Shown here: positions 1 through 6,766 of the stretch, piece after piece
Numbering within the stretch: position 1 is the stretch's first letter
Layout: each line of letters opens with the position of its first letter
NCBI GenBank assembly: GCA_021151685.1
Contig: JAGKWS010000124.1
Location: 1-11,117 of the forward strand
Direction: 5' to 3'
Origin: Chitinophagaceae bacterium
GTDB lineage: Bacteria; Bacteroidota; Bacteroidia; Chitinophagales; Chitinophagaceae
DNA: 11,117 nt
Notes under the pieces: generated by a model
The model's database searches: none
Told to the model about the DNA's origin: nothing
Seen by the model: only the letters and a program-made list of their open reading frames with translations
Translations under genes and position numbers: made by a program

Positions 1-263
1 ATATGTACCAAAGGGCACTGGCCTTCCGTAATGAGAACACCCGCAAGGTGGATACTTGGGAAGAATTTGTGCGTGTGCTGGACGAAAAGGCAGGCTTTGT
101 GGCGGCGCACTGGGATGGTACCAGCGAAACAGAAGAAAAGATAAAAGAGCTGACGAAGGCAACGATACGCTGCATACCACTGAACAATGAACAGGAGGCA
201 GGTGTGTGTGTGCTGACGGGCAAACCGAGCACACAAAGAGTGTTGTTTGCAAGAGCTTATTAA
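1..263 (+). CDS. proS: Prolyl-tRNA synthetase, C-terminal end (partial)
   Basis: This is the last 86 or so residues of a class II prolyl-tRNA synthetase; the 5' part lies outside the window, and bases 1-2 belong to a cut codon. The enzyme charges tRNA-Pro with proline in the cytoplasm. The visible signature is the C-terminal domain of the archaeal/eukaryote-like (type 3) ProRS: an AHWDGTxETEEKIKE stretch, then TKATIRCIP, a TGKPS-QRVLFA segment and a terminal tyrosine, as in enzymes of this subgroup. Only two cysteines remain in this segment (in TIRCIP and GVCVL), so a four-Cys zinc site is not evident here. The stop TAA is followed 45 bases later by a strong terminator, so proS ends its transcription unit. 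The recognition rests on remembered family patterns; the identity is near certain. Confidence 0.93.
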   Translation, partial: MYQRALAFRNENTRKVDTWEEFVRVLDEKAGFVAAHWDGTSETEEKIKELTKATIRCIPLNNEQEAGVCVLTGKPSTQRVLFARAY

Positions 264-308
264 TCAGTGATAAAAGTACACTGAAGAATTGTTGCAATTG
301 GCGAATAT

Positions 309-342
309 GGGCCGGCAGATATGAACTGCCGGCCCTGTTTTT
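309..342 (+). terminator. Rho-independent terminator after proS
   Basis: A perfect 10-bp GC-rich stem (GGGCCGGCAG at 309-318 with CTGCCGGCCC at 326-335) encloses a 7-base loop (ATATGAA) and is followed directly by TGTTTTT. It lies 45 bases past the proS stop and before the first small lipoprotein gene, so it separates the two transcription units. Confidence 0.93.
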
Positions 343-384
343 GGATATTTCGTGTATATTTACCCCATCAAACCAAGCATGTAG

Positions 385-603
385 ATGAAAAAACTGATAC
401 TGGCTTTAATGACAATGGTAGTGGCCGTAACTTTTGGGTCTTGTAAGAAGGTGTATACCTGTACCTGTAGCGATGGTGGCAGTGTAAAGAACACACGGGA
501 GCTGGATAAGAGCAAGAAAAAAGATGCACAAGCTGCCTGCAATGCACTGAGCGGACCTACAGTAGTGGGTACCAAGACAGTAACACTGAAATGCAGTTTA
601 TAA
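385..603 (+). CDS. Small lipoprotein with a fixed cysteine pattern (copy 1)
   Basis: This encodes a 72-residue exported lipoprotein of unknown function. The N terminus is a lipoprotein signal peptide (MKK, hydrophobic stretch 4-16) ending in a lipobox TFGS-C with the lipidated Cys at residue 20. The mature part is about 50 residues, basic, with four more cysteines (26, 28, 52, 70) that could form two disulphides outside the cytoplasm. It starts with CKKVYTCTC, a pattern seen in small Chitinophagaceae lipoproteins. The protein encoded at 705-944 has the same lipidated Cys and the same Cys26/Cys28, plus AxxxCN and VTxxC-type blocks, so the two are paralogues. The ATG is the only sensible start because it gives a complete signal peptide. 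I saw no convincing Shine-Dalgarno and only a weak promoter-like TATATTTA at 355-362. No enzymatic motif is visible. Confidence 0.85.
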   Translation: MKKLILALMTMVVAVTFGSCKKVYTCTCSDGGSVKNTRELDKSKKKDAQAACNALSGPTVVGTKTVTLKCSL

Positions 604-631
604 AAGAAACACTAAATAATTGGGGGTACCA

Positions 632-664
632 TTGATGCATCTGCAATATGAATATGTATATTTG
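632..664 (+). promoter_or_regulatory. Bacteroidota-type promoter for the second lipoprotein gene
   Basis: The -7 box TATATTTG (657-664) matches TAnnTTTG exactly, and a TTG at 632-634 sits 22 bases upstream as the -33 element. Transcription would start near 669-671, giving a leader of about 35 bases before the ATG at 705. This implies the second lipoprotein gene can be expressed independently of the first. Confidence 0.6.
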
Positions 665-704
665 CAACATCATATCTTAATACTGCCCCTTACTGAACCT
701 TTGT

Positions 705-944
705 ATGAATAAGAGAAACGCTACTATTTTGAGTATAGTACTGATTGCCGGATTTGCTTCGTGCAGAAAAACCTATACGTGCAGGTGTTACAGTTATAAA
801 AATCATGCTCCCTCGTACAACAAAATACTGGGGACCTACGAACTAATGGAGCGCGACAGGAAAACTGCTACCATGATATGTAATAGCAGGAATTATACCA
901 ATCAGGTAACACAACAGGTTACTGACTGTAGGATAATGAAGTAA
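705..944 (+). CDS. Small lipoprotein with a fixed cysteine pattern (copy 2)
   Basis: This encodes a 79-residue exported lipoprotein, function unknown. A signal peptide (hydrophobic residues about 7-17) ends in a lipobox FAS-C with the lipidated Cys at residue 20. Mature cysteines at 26, 28, 59 and 75 match those of the upstream protein at 26, 28, 52 and 70. The shared blocks are C-[KR]-K-x-YTC-x-C at the start of the mature chain, AxxxCN in the middle and VT-x(1-2)-C near the end. The middle is seven residues longer than in copy 1 and richer in Tyr and Asn. It lies 101 bases downstream of copy 1, on the same strand, with its own promoter box at 657-664. The spacing and shared pattern suggest an old tandem duplication, now diverged to low identity. 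No catalytic motif is seen. Confidence 0.82.
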   Translation: MNKRNATILSIVLIAGFASCRKTYTCRCYSYKNHAPSYNKILGTYELMERDRKTATMICNSRNYTNQVTQQVTDCRIMK

Positions 945-1002
945 CTGAAAATGGTATGAAATAGTGAACGGAAATTGTTCCTGTACATACTTTTCACAAG
1001 GG

Positions 1003-1854
1003 TCAATTCACCAATACTTTCTTTACGCTATCTACTTTGCCGTTGCTACTGTACTCTATGGTACGATAGCGCGGCATATTCATTTGCAGGGGTGTCATAT
1101 CTGACAACAACTGAGGGTCTGGCGTAAGGCTTGTCTTTTTGTTGAGCCAGTACGCCGATGAGAGATATTTGCTATCGGGATAATAGATAAAAAGGCAGGT
1201 ACCCTCTTTTATGATATTGATGATAGCCTCGGCCAGCTTGACAGGCACTGCGGGGCAACCCCAGCTACGGCCCAACCGTTGGTTTTCGGCTATGTACTTT
1301 TCGCTTACATAGTCGGCACCATGTACTACAATATCGCGTTTGAAGGCTGCATCGTTAAAGCCCTGATCCATACCTTGCATACGCAGCGAGGTGCCATGGT
1401 CGCCTTTGTAGACCTCGGTAGTGACATAGAAGCCAAGGCTACTTTGGTGCGAGTTCTCGCGATTGGAGAAGGTAACGGCACAATCTTCACCGGTTCCCTG
1501 CCCATGAGCCACGAAAGTATTAAACAATATTTTGCCCAGCGATAAGTCTATAATCCACAAACGGCTGAGGACAGAAGGCTGATTGAAATCGCAGATAGAT
1601 ATGACCTGTTTTTCGTTATTGAGCTTGCCTGCATTGCGCAAGTTGATGAAACCCTTCATAGCATTGTTGAACACCTGAAAGGACAAACGCTCGAAATTGG
1701 TGAAATCTATACGGTTGTAGAGTGATGAAATATACAACTCTACCTTGGCGGCCTCGCTGAGTGCATTGGCCTCATTGGCGGTTACAATATTGCCACAGAT
1801 GGCTATTGCCAGATAGCCGAGCATACATACTAAAAACTTCCTCGCCCTCTTCAT
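1003..1854 (-). CDS. L,D-transpeptidase-like (YkuD_2 family) exported protein
   Basis: This is a 283-residue protein of the 'murein L,D-transpeptidase catalytic domain' family. Members with the YkuD fold use a cysteine to cross-link or modify peptidoglycan stem peptides in the periplasm. A signal peptide covers residues 1 to about 26-31 (MKRARK, then a hydrophobic run, then an Ala-rich end). The catalytic part runs from about 85 to 225. The key motif is VVHG (His178) followed 20 residues later by GRSWGCPAV (Cys200), the expected His/Ser-x-Gly-Cys pair. VAHG at 115-118 and SSLGFY at 138-143 are further family-like blocks. The tail after 230 is low in recognisable motifs. The start ATG gives a complete signal peptide and lies 29 bases after a TAACTTTG box. 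Its true substrate (cross-linking, lipoprotein attachment or cleavage) cannot be told from sequence. Confidence 0.88.
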   Translation of the reverse strand: MKRARKFLVCMLGYLAIAICGNIVTANEANALSEAAKVELYISSLYNRIDFTNFERLSFQVFNNAMKGFINLRNAGKLNNEKQVISICDFNQPSVLSRLWIIDLSLGKILFNTFVAHGQGTGEDCAVTFSNRENSHQSSLGFYVTTEVYKGDHGTSLRMQGMDQGFNDAAFKRDIVVHGADYVSEKYIAENQRLGRSWGCPAVPVKLAEAIINIIKEGTCLFIYYPDSKYLSSAYWLNKKTSLTPDPQLLSDMTPLQMNMPRYRTIEYSSNGKVDSVKKVLVN

Positions 1855-1883
1855 CTGCTGTTAACGGTAACATAATTGTGTTG

Positions 1884-1891
1884 CAAAGTTA
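1884..1891 (-). promoter_or_regulatory. -7 promoter box for the L,D-transpeptidase gene
   Basis: On the minus strand these bases read TAACTTTG, an exact TAnnTTTG match. No clear TTG occurs at the -33 position, so the promoter is only half supported. The predicted start of transcription is near 1880, about 26 bases before the ATG. It implies transcription separate from the large repeat-protein gene that lies upstream on the same strand. Confidence 0.45.
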
Positions 1892-1985
1892 CCGAATTGC
1901 GAAATAGGGGAACATGACACGCGTAAAGATTTTGTAAAGAATTACCAAAAGTTATCCACACTTGCCGGTGAGTGGCTTTGCGTAT

Positions 1986-4961
1986 TTAGGGATGCGCTAC
2001 TACTACAAGGCGAGTAGTGAACTGTGTGGTTTCGGTAACTACCTGCATGATATAAGTGCCGGGAGCCAGTGCAGAGAGCGATATGGCAGCAGGGGAAACA
2101 GCCCCACCTAAGGTACCGGAAAGAAGCGTTTGGCCAGTGATGTTGGTAATGCTATACAAGGCATTTTGTACACCAATGGGAAGTTGTACGTTAACGGTTT
2201 CGGATGCGGGATTGGGGAATACCGAAACACTTTGTGCCACTGGCACACCTGCTACCGATGTGGTATAGGGGTAAATAGTACGTGACGCATAGTGCTTGCG
2301 GAAGCTGATACCTGTAAATGATGTTGCGGTTGCCGATATGCTGACTGCCGCAGATGGTATAGTGGTATAGCTTACCTCTTCGGGTACAATGATGTAGCTA
2401 CCCTCGCCTACCCCTGCAAACGAGTATTGGCCGGTAGCATTGGTATAGGCATAGGTGAGTACCTGACCGGTAATGGCATCTTTGAGGTAGATGAGCATAC
2501 CTTTTTCGGGAATGTCGCTGGCGGTGCCACGGCCTGCGCCCGAATACACATTGCCACTGATGAAGCCGGGACCAGATGGCACTGTGCCGAATTTGAGGGC
2601 GATGTTTTGACTATCGGAGCCTGTACCGTGGGTAATGGTGGTGGCATCGAACCATGATATGGCAGAATCGGCATAGGTGGGCAGGTAACCAGATGTACCG
2701 GGTGTAGCCGACAACAAGCGGGCCTTGAGGAAGTAACTACCGGCAGGCTTGCCTGCGAACTGGAAATAGGGCACGCTGCTATCCAAGCAGGTAATGAGGG
2801 AATCAGTAGCCAATACGGTGCTATCTACAGGGTTGTATTGTACCAACCAAACACGGGTATCAGTTATGGTGGGGGTGCCGTAGTTGAAGAGAATATGCCC
2901 ATAAATACGGTTGACGGTGGCGGTAACAGTAGCTGTAGCCGAACAGCCGGAGATGTTGGTGCCGGTAACCGTATAGGTAGTGGTGCCTGATGGCACGATG
3001 CTGGTAGTACCGCAGGTAGCACAGGCTACCCCACCGGCAGGAGCCCACAACCATGATGATGCACCGGAAGCAACAGCGGTATAAGCCGGGCCACAAGCAT
3101 CTGGCGTGAGGGTAGCGGTGAGTGAGGGAACATTATTTACCCGAATGATGCGGAAGGCAGAACAGCTACCCAAGCTGTACGAGATAATAGTGGTACCGGG
3201 AGCTATGCCCAATACGGCACCACTGGCTGTACCTACCACCCCAACGGTGGCTACTGAGGGGGTACTGCTGCTCCATACACCACCAATAGCGGTATCGGTA
3301 AGATGAATAACGGAACCTACACACACACTATCGGGGCCGGAAATGGGCGATGGTGCGGGATTGATAGTGACACTTGTTGTGGCTACACAACCGGGAGCCA
3401 TTGTATAAGATACGTTGGTGATACCACTGGCAATACCTGTAAGAAGACCAGAGCCCATAACAATAGTTGCCGTAGTGGGTGAGGATGAAGCCCATGTGCC
3501 GCCAGATGTGGCATTGACCATGGTAGCTGTAGTACCGGCACACAAGAGTGTAGGCCCTGTAATAACCGATGGAGCAGGCACTACGGTAACCGCATAACCG
3601 GTAGAGGCAGTGCCACAGGTACCCGAGGTAGTATACGACACAATAACAGTACCGGCCGTAACACCTGTAACCACACCAGTGGCCGACGCAACCGACACCA
3701 TAGTAGACGGACAGAACCATGTACCACCTGCTACTGTGCTGCTAAGTGTAGTAGTTGTGCCTACACAAATTGTAGATGTACCCGAAATAACACCTGCCGA
3801 TGGCAGCGGACTAACGGTAACTGTAGCAGTAGCAAAGCATGTTGTACCCGTACTATATGAGATAGTAGCTATACCGGGAGCAATGCCTGTAACCGTAGTA
3901 GCCGTACCCGGTGTGCCTGAAACGGTAGCAATAGCACTGTTGCTGCTACTCCATGCACCACCAGAAACAGTGTTGGTAAGGATAATAGTACTGCCGGGGC
4001 ATACTACTGATGGGCCCGAAATAGCCGATGGAACCGGATGAACCGACTGTATGCGGGTAGCGTAACAGCCGGTAGGCAATGTGTAAGTAATATTAGATGT
4101 ACCTGCTGCAACACCGGTAGCCACACCGGTAACAGCGTGTACCGAAGCAACGGCAGGCGTACCTGATGACCACGTACCACCAGCCGGCGAAGATGCCAGC
4201 GTAACAAAACTACCCGCACACATGCCTGTAGCACCACTAAATGCTGTAGGTAGCGGATTGACCGTTACTATGCGTGTGCGGGCACAACCTGTGGCTGTAG
4301 CCTGATAAGATATGGTAGCTGTACCGGCAGCTATGCCAGCAACAAGGCCCGAACCCGTACCCACTGTAGCCACCGTTGTAGCAGATGATGTCCATGTACC
4401 GGGCGTAGTGGCATTGGCCAAAGTAGTATTGCCCCCGGCACATACGGTTGCTGTACCGGTTATAGCAGCAGGCAGTGGCTGCACGGTAACGGTAACCGAA
4501 CGGGCACACATGGTAGACAATGTGTACTGTATAACGGTAGTACCCATGAGCGATGCGGTGACAAGACCAGAAGAAATGTCGACCCCTGCCACGGCAGCCT
4601 CGCTGGTGCTCCATACGCCACCGGCCGGTGCCGATGACAAGGTGGTGGTACTACCCTCGCACACCAAAAATGAAGGTGCTGAGATGGGTGAAGGCAGTGG
4701 ATTGACCGTAATGGTACGGGTGAAAACCGTAGGGGTAGCAAAATAGGTAATGATAGCGGTACCTGCCGAAATGGCTGTGACTACACCGGTGGTTGAAGAC
4801 ACGGTAGCCACACCGGGGTTGCTGCTGCTCCATGTACCGCCGGCTGGGGTTGCGGCATAACCAGTAGTAGCCCCTTCGCATACGTTGGTGGCACCAGATA
4901 TCTGTGCAAACGACAGACGGGCCAACATAGTAAGTAGTATGAAAAGGAAGCTGAATCTCAT
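1986..4961 (-). CDS. Large Ig-like repeat protein with T9SS C-terminal sorting domain
   Basis: This is a 991-residue secreted or surface protein, probably an adhesin or structural protein. I start it at the internal ATG (4961), because that gives a clean signal peptide (MRFSFLF...LSFA-Q, residues 1-19) and the earlier in-frame start at 4994 falls inside the promoter box. Residues about 21-613 are eight BIG2/Ig-like repeats of 71-77 residues, each with VCxG-type Cys, GGxW(S/T)SS, ATV, G(V/L)(V/L)TG, GT..I.Y, C..., TVxPLPS. Residues 614-684 are a divergent ninth repeat (TTTYTVTGTN, GCSATATV). Residues 685-800 form a beta module starting IYGHILF, and 801-894 a carboxypeptidase-regulatory-like module (ISGNVY, GMLIYLKDA, YTNATGQYSFAG). 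Residues 910-991 are the type A sorting tail (SVFPNPASETVNV, LAPGTYIMQV), which directs export through the type IX machinery. The ligand is unknown. Confidence 0.9.
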   Translation of the reverse strand: MRFSFLFILLTMLARLSFAQISGATNVCEGATTGYAATPAGGTWSSSNPGVATVSSTTGVVTAISAGTAIITYFATPTVFTRTITVNPLPSPISAPSFLVCEGSTTTLSSAPAGGVWSTSEAAVAGVDISSGLVTASLMGTTVIQYTLSTMCARSVTVTVQPLPAAITGTATVCAGGNTTLANATTPGTWTSSATTVATVGTGSGLVAGIAAGTATISYQATATGCARTRIVTVNPLPTAFSGATGMCAGSFVTLASSPAGGTWSSGTPAVASVHAVTGVATGVAAGTSNITYTLPTGCYATRIQSVHPVPSAISGPSVVCPGSTIILTNTVSGGAWSSSNSAIATVSGTPGTATTVTGIAPGIATISYSTGTTCFATATVTVSPLPSAGVISGTSTICVGTTTTLSSTVAGGTWFCPSTMVSVASATGVVTGVTAGTVIVSYTTSGTCGTASTGYAVTVVPAPSVITGPTLLCAGTTATMVNATSGGTWASSSPTTATIVMGSGLLTGIASGITNVSYTMAPGCVATTSVTINPAPSPISGPDSVCVGSVIHLTDTAIGGVWSSSTPSVATVGVVGTASGAVLGIAPGTTIISYSLGSCSAFRIIRVNNVPSLTATLTPDACGPAYTAVASGASSWLWAPAGGVACATCGTTSIVPSGTTTYTVTGTNISGCSATATVTATVNRIYGHILFNYGTPTITDTRVWLVQYNPVDSTVLATDSLITCLDSSVPYFQFAGKPAGSYFLKARLLSATPGTSGYLPTYADSAISWFDATTITHGTGSDSQNIALKFGTVPSGPGFISGNVYSGAGRGTASDIPEKGMLIYLKDAITGQVLTYAYTNATGQYSFAGVGEGSYIIVPEEVSYTTIPSAAVSISATATSFTGISFRKHYASRTIYPYTTSVAGVPVAQSVSVFPNPASETVNVQLPIGVQNALYSITNITGQTLLSGTLGGAVSPAAISLSALAPGTYIMQVVTETTQFTTRLVVVAHP
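3123..4901 (-). repeat. Eight-unit coding repeat array (Ig-like units of about 222 bp)
   Basis: The DNA encoding residues 21-613 of the large protein consists of eight diverged units of about 213-231 bp. Each unit runs from an I(S/T)G-x-C-x-G block to a (N/S/Q/V)P(L/A)P(S/T/A) linker. Conserved words recur at this period, such as the codons for GGTWSSS and the GTA/GTT-rich TVTVNPLPS segment. The units are clearly homologous in protein but not identical in DNA, so the array is old rather than freshly amplified. Unit 1 lacks the second Cys (TPTVFTR), and unit 6 has an extra Cys after its Trp (TWFCPS). Confidence 0.85.
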
Positions 4962-4991
4962 GTAATGTTGTATTCGTATGTGTGGTGGTAT

Positions 4992-5023
4992 CAAAATTAA
5001 CCAATTCGGATGACCGACAACAA
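4992..5023 (-). promoter_or_regulatory. Promoter of the Ig-repeat/T9SS gene
   Basis: On the minus strand a -7 box TAATTTTG (4992-4999) is preceded by TTGTTG (5018-5023), giving TTG-N18 or TTG-N21 before TAnnTTTG, a good Bacteroidota spacing. Transcription would begin near 4985-4988. That lies downstream of the first possible in-frame start (4994), which argues for translation from the ATG at 4961 with a leader of about 25 bases. Confidence 0.65.
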
Positions 5024-5160
5024 CATATAAGGCGCACGGCTACAATATATTGTTAGTAGCAATGAAAATATTTTTGGGCAGGGAGGCAATAATTGCCACT
5101 AAAACGGCTGGCAAATGCTATAAAACCGCTGTGCCGATGGGTACTACGGCCAATTAGCGT

Positions 5161-5168
5161 TAATTTTG
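5161..5168 (+). promoter_or_regulatory. -7 promoter box immediately before engB
   Basis: TAATTTTG matches TAnnTTTG exactly and ends only three bases before the engB ATG (5172). No good TTG lies 17-23 bases upstream. A second exact box, TATTTTTG at 5069-5076 with TTG at 5050-5052 (16-base gap), could serve as a more distal promoter giving a leader of about 90 bases. Confidence 0.5.
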
Positions 5169-5171
5169 CGT

Positions 5172-5798
5172 ATGGAAATTACTTCTGCCACCTACATCAT
5201 CAGCAGCCCCAAAGTAGAAAACTGCCCGAAACCCGATATGCCGGAGTATGCTTTCATAGGCCGATCGAATGTGGGGAAGTCGTCACTCATCAATATGCTG
5301 ACGGGGCAGAACAACCTGGCCAAGACATCGAACACGCCGGGCAAGACCCAACTCATCAACCACTTTCTCATCAATAAGGAGTTTTACATTGTAGACTTGC
5401 CGGGCTATGGTTTTGCCAAGGTGTCTCAGAATATGCGGGCACAGTGGGAAAAAATGATAGCCGACTACCTGCAACAACGTACCAATCTGGTAACTGTATT
5501 TGTGCTGATAGATAGCCGCCACGAACCACAACCGATAGACCTTGCGTTTCTGCGCAAGCTGGGCGAATGGAACATACCCTTTAATGTGGTGTTTACCAAG
5601 GCCGATAAAAGCAGCCAACGCGATGCCGCCAAAAATGTGCGCCGCTTTGTAGACACCATGAAGCAGGAATGGGAATTTATACCCCAAACCTTCCTGACAA
5701 GCTCAGAGAAACGACTGGGCCGCAAACCTATGCTGCAATTCATTGCCGAAATGAACCAGAGCATAAAGGAGGCGGAGAAAGAAGAAGGGATGGTGTAG
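5172..5798 (+). CDS. engB: Ribosome biogenesis GTP-binding protein EngB/YihA/YsxC
   Basis: This is a 208-residue TRAFAC-class GTPase that acts in the cytoplasm in late assembly of the large ribosomal subunit; it is essential in most bacteria tested. All GTPase motifs are present: P-loop GRSNVGKSS (30-38), switch I with TPGKT (55-59), G3 DLPGYG (75-80), G4 TKAD (142-145) and G5 TSS (176-178). The PEYAFIGRSNVGKSSLINML neighbourhood and the length are typical of the family. An in-frame TTG two codons earlier (5166) is rejected as start because it lies inside the promoter box. The gene is single, diverging from the large repeat-protein gene and converging with the thioredoxin-fold gene at 5835. 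The C terminus (EAEKEEGMV) is a short charged tail. Confidence in the function is very high. Confidence 0.96.
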   Translation: MEITSATYIISSPKVENCPKPDMPEYAFIGRSNVGKSSLINMLTGQNNLAKTSNTPGKTQLINHFLINKEFYIVDLPGYGFAKVSQNMRAQWEKMIADYLQQRTNLVTVFVLIDSRHEPQPIDLAFLRKLGEWNIPFNVVFTKADKSSQRDAAKNVRRFVDTMKQEWEFIPQTFLTSSEKRLGRKPMLQFIAEMNQSIKEAEKEEGMV

Positions 5799-5834
5799 GT
5801 GTGGGTGATTGCTGCGCAATGTGCCGGCAAATGA

Positions 5835-6425
5835 CTATTGCAATGTATCTATAATAGATTCCCAGTATTGTTCCGATTCAATAGGGCCATCTAACAGGCC
5901 ATGGGTATGAATGGCACTCACTGTTTTATTCGACCTGATGAAATAAATAACAGGATAACCAATGGCAATTTTATTGTTTATAATATACTCTTGAGGAACA
6001 GAAACAATATTTATGTGGCTGTTTATGGGCACATTCAATTCGTTAAACTCCTGCTCTATTTGTTCTTTAGTGTTGAATGTCATGTAGGCGAATGTGTATC
6101 CGGTATATTTTTCTTTGGCTGCCAAAGAATTCAAAACCGGTATGGCTGTGCGGCACGGAGCACAACCAGAAAAACCTAAAAGCAAGATTGCAGGCTTATG
6201 AAGCGTGGCTATATTCAAAGACAACCCGGACAGGCATGACCACTCATCTAACGGGGTAAATTGTTTGTTTATCTTACTGCTGTACAGCTTTTTATTTTGT
6301 TCGATAATTGCTCCAAAATTACCACTCTTGCTTTTTTGAGCATATGAAACCGATGCCCTGAATACTGACAAGCTGAGAAAGACAACAATCGGCATACAAA
6401 AGAGCCGGGAATAATTTTGAAACAT
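5835..6425 (-). CDS. Exported thioredoxin-fold protein (TlpA/redoxin-like)
   Basis: This is a 196-residue predicted periplasmic thiol-disulphide protein. A signal peptide covers residues 1-29 (basic start, hydrophobic 11-22, ending VSYA-Q). The thioredoxin core includes LLLGFSGCAPCRTAIPVLN, with redox pair Cys88-x-x-Cys91 and dipeptide Ala-Pro. The partner cis-proline lies in IGYPVIYF (Pro158), and a helix follows. The layout CxxC then GxP fits TlpA/ResA-type proteins that reduce or oxidise exported proteins, though the exact direction cannot be told. Cys64 lies outside the active site. I prefer the ATG at 6425 to the in-frame GTG two codons earlier. The gene converges on engB with a 36-base gap and no evident terminator. 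One 60-base row sampled inside the gene (6001-6060) is about 35% GC, lower than engB. Confidence 0.82.
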   Translation of the reverse strand: MFQNYSRLFCMPIVVFLSLSVFRASVSYAQKSKSGNFGAIIEQNKKLYSSKINKQFTPLDEWSCLSGLSLNIATLHKPAILLLGFSGCAPCRTAIPVLNSLAAKEKYTGYTFAYMTFNTKEQIEQEFNELNVPINSHINIVSVPQEYIINNKIAIGYPVIYFIRSNKTVSAIHTHGLLDGPIESEQYWESIIDTLQ

Positions 6426-6541
6426 ATGCACCTATTTCAACACACAACACGTATTGATATATAAATTATATTCAACAACAGAACAACCTACCAGCACTTG
6501 TACATTACGCCGTTGCAGCTTGGTTTTAATAAATAACGAAT

Positions 6542-6766
6542 TTAATCCTTTGTGGCCACCTTTTCGGCCAGTTTGCGGGCGTTGGGGATGACAATGAATG
6601 CAGCTACATAGGCCACGGGCAGCATTACGCTCCACGCTTTCAGGAATTTGGTGAACCAATCTGGCCCCAAACCATAATTGCGCATCAGGCCCACAAACGC
6701 CATTATGAGCGTCATGGGTACTACCACAAATAAGGTATTGATGTATTTGAAGTATTTTCTTTTCAA
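6542..6766 (-). CDS. DUF2798 family small membrane protein, TTG start
   Basis: This is a 74-residue inner-membrane protein of unknown function in the DUF2798 family. Starting at TTG (6766) the chain is MKRKYFKYINTLFVVVP, the usual beginning of the family, followed by two membrane helices (about 9-28 and 42-62). The characteristic F-x-K-x-W-x-x-x-L-P-V-A pattern is present as FLKAWSVMLPVA, with a basic end. No in-frame ATG exists before the first helix. A longer in-frame reading back to 6874 would add 36 residues of Cys/Ser-rich sequence unlike the family, and it overlaps the likely promoter at 6796-6828, so I reject it. Length and two-helix layout match the family. The substrate or role is unknown. 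Confidence 0.75.
   Translation of the reverse strand: MKRKYFKYINTLFVVVPMTLIMAFVGLMRNYGLGPDWFTKFLKAWSVMLPVAYVAAFIVIPNARKLAEKVATKD

Noticed and set aside
945..1002. A possible terminator between the second lipoprotein gene and the L,D-transpeptidase gene
   Set aside because: Only short imperfect pairings (GGAA/TTCC, GTGAA/TTCAC far apart) are present.
1279..1545. An 88-codon plus-strand frame inside the L,D-transpeptidase gene
   Set aside because: It is antisense to the catalytic His/Cys region of a clear family member.
3106..4746. Several long open frames on the plus strand (for example 3610-4041 and 4312-4746) and in other minus frames across the repeat protein
   Set aside because: They are shadows of the repetitive Val/Thr/Gly/Ala-rich coding sequence, which avoids stops in other frames. 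They have low-complexity translations (V/P/A-rich) and no signal, start context or family match.
5093..5377. A 94-codon plus-strand frame overlapping the start of engB
   Set aside because: It is out of frame with the GTPase motifs and runs through the engB promoter region.
5799..5834. A possible terminator (ATTGC-TGC-GCAAT) between engB and the thioredoxin-fold gene
   Set aside because: The stem is only 5 bp with a 3-base loop and has no T-run.
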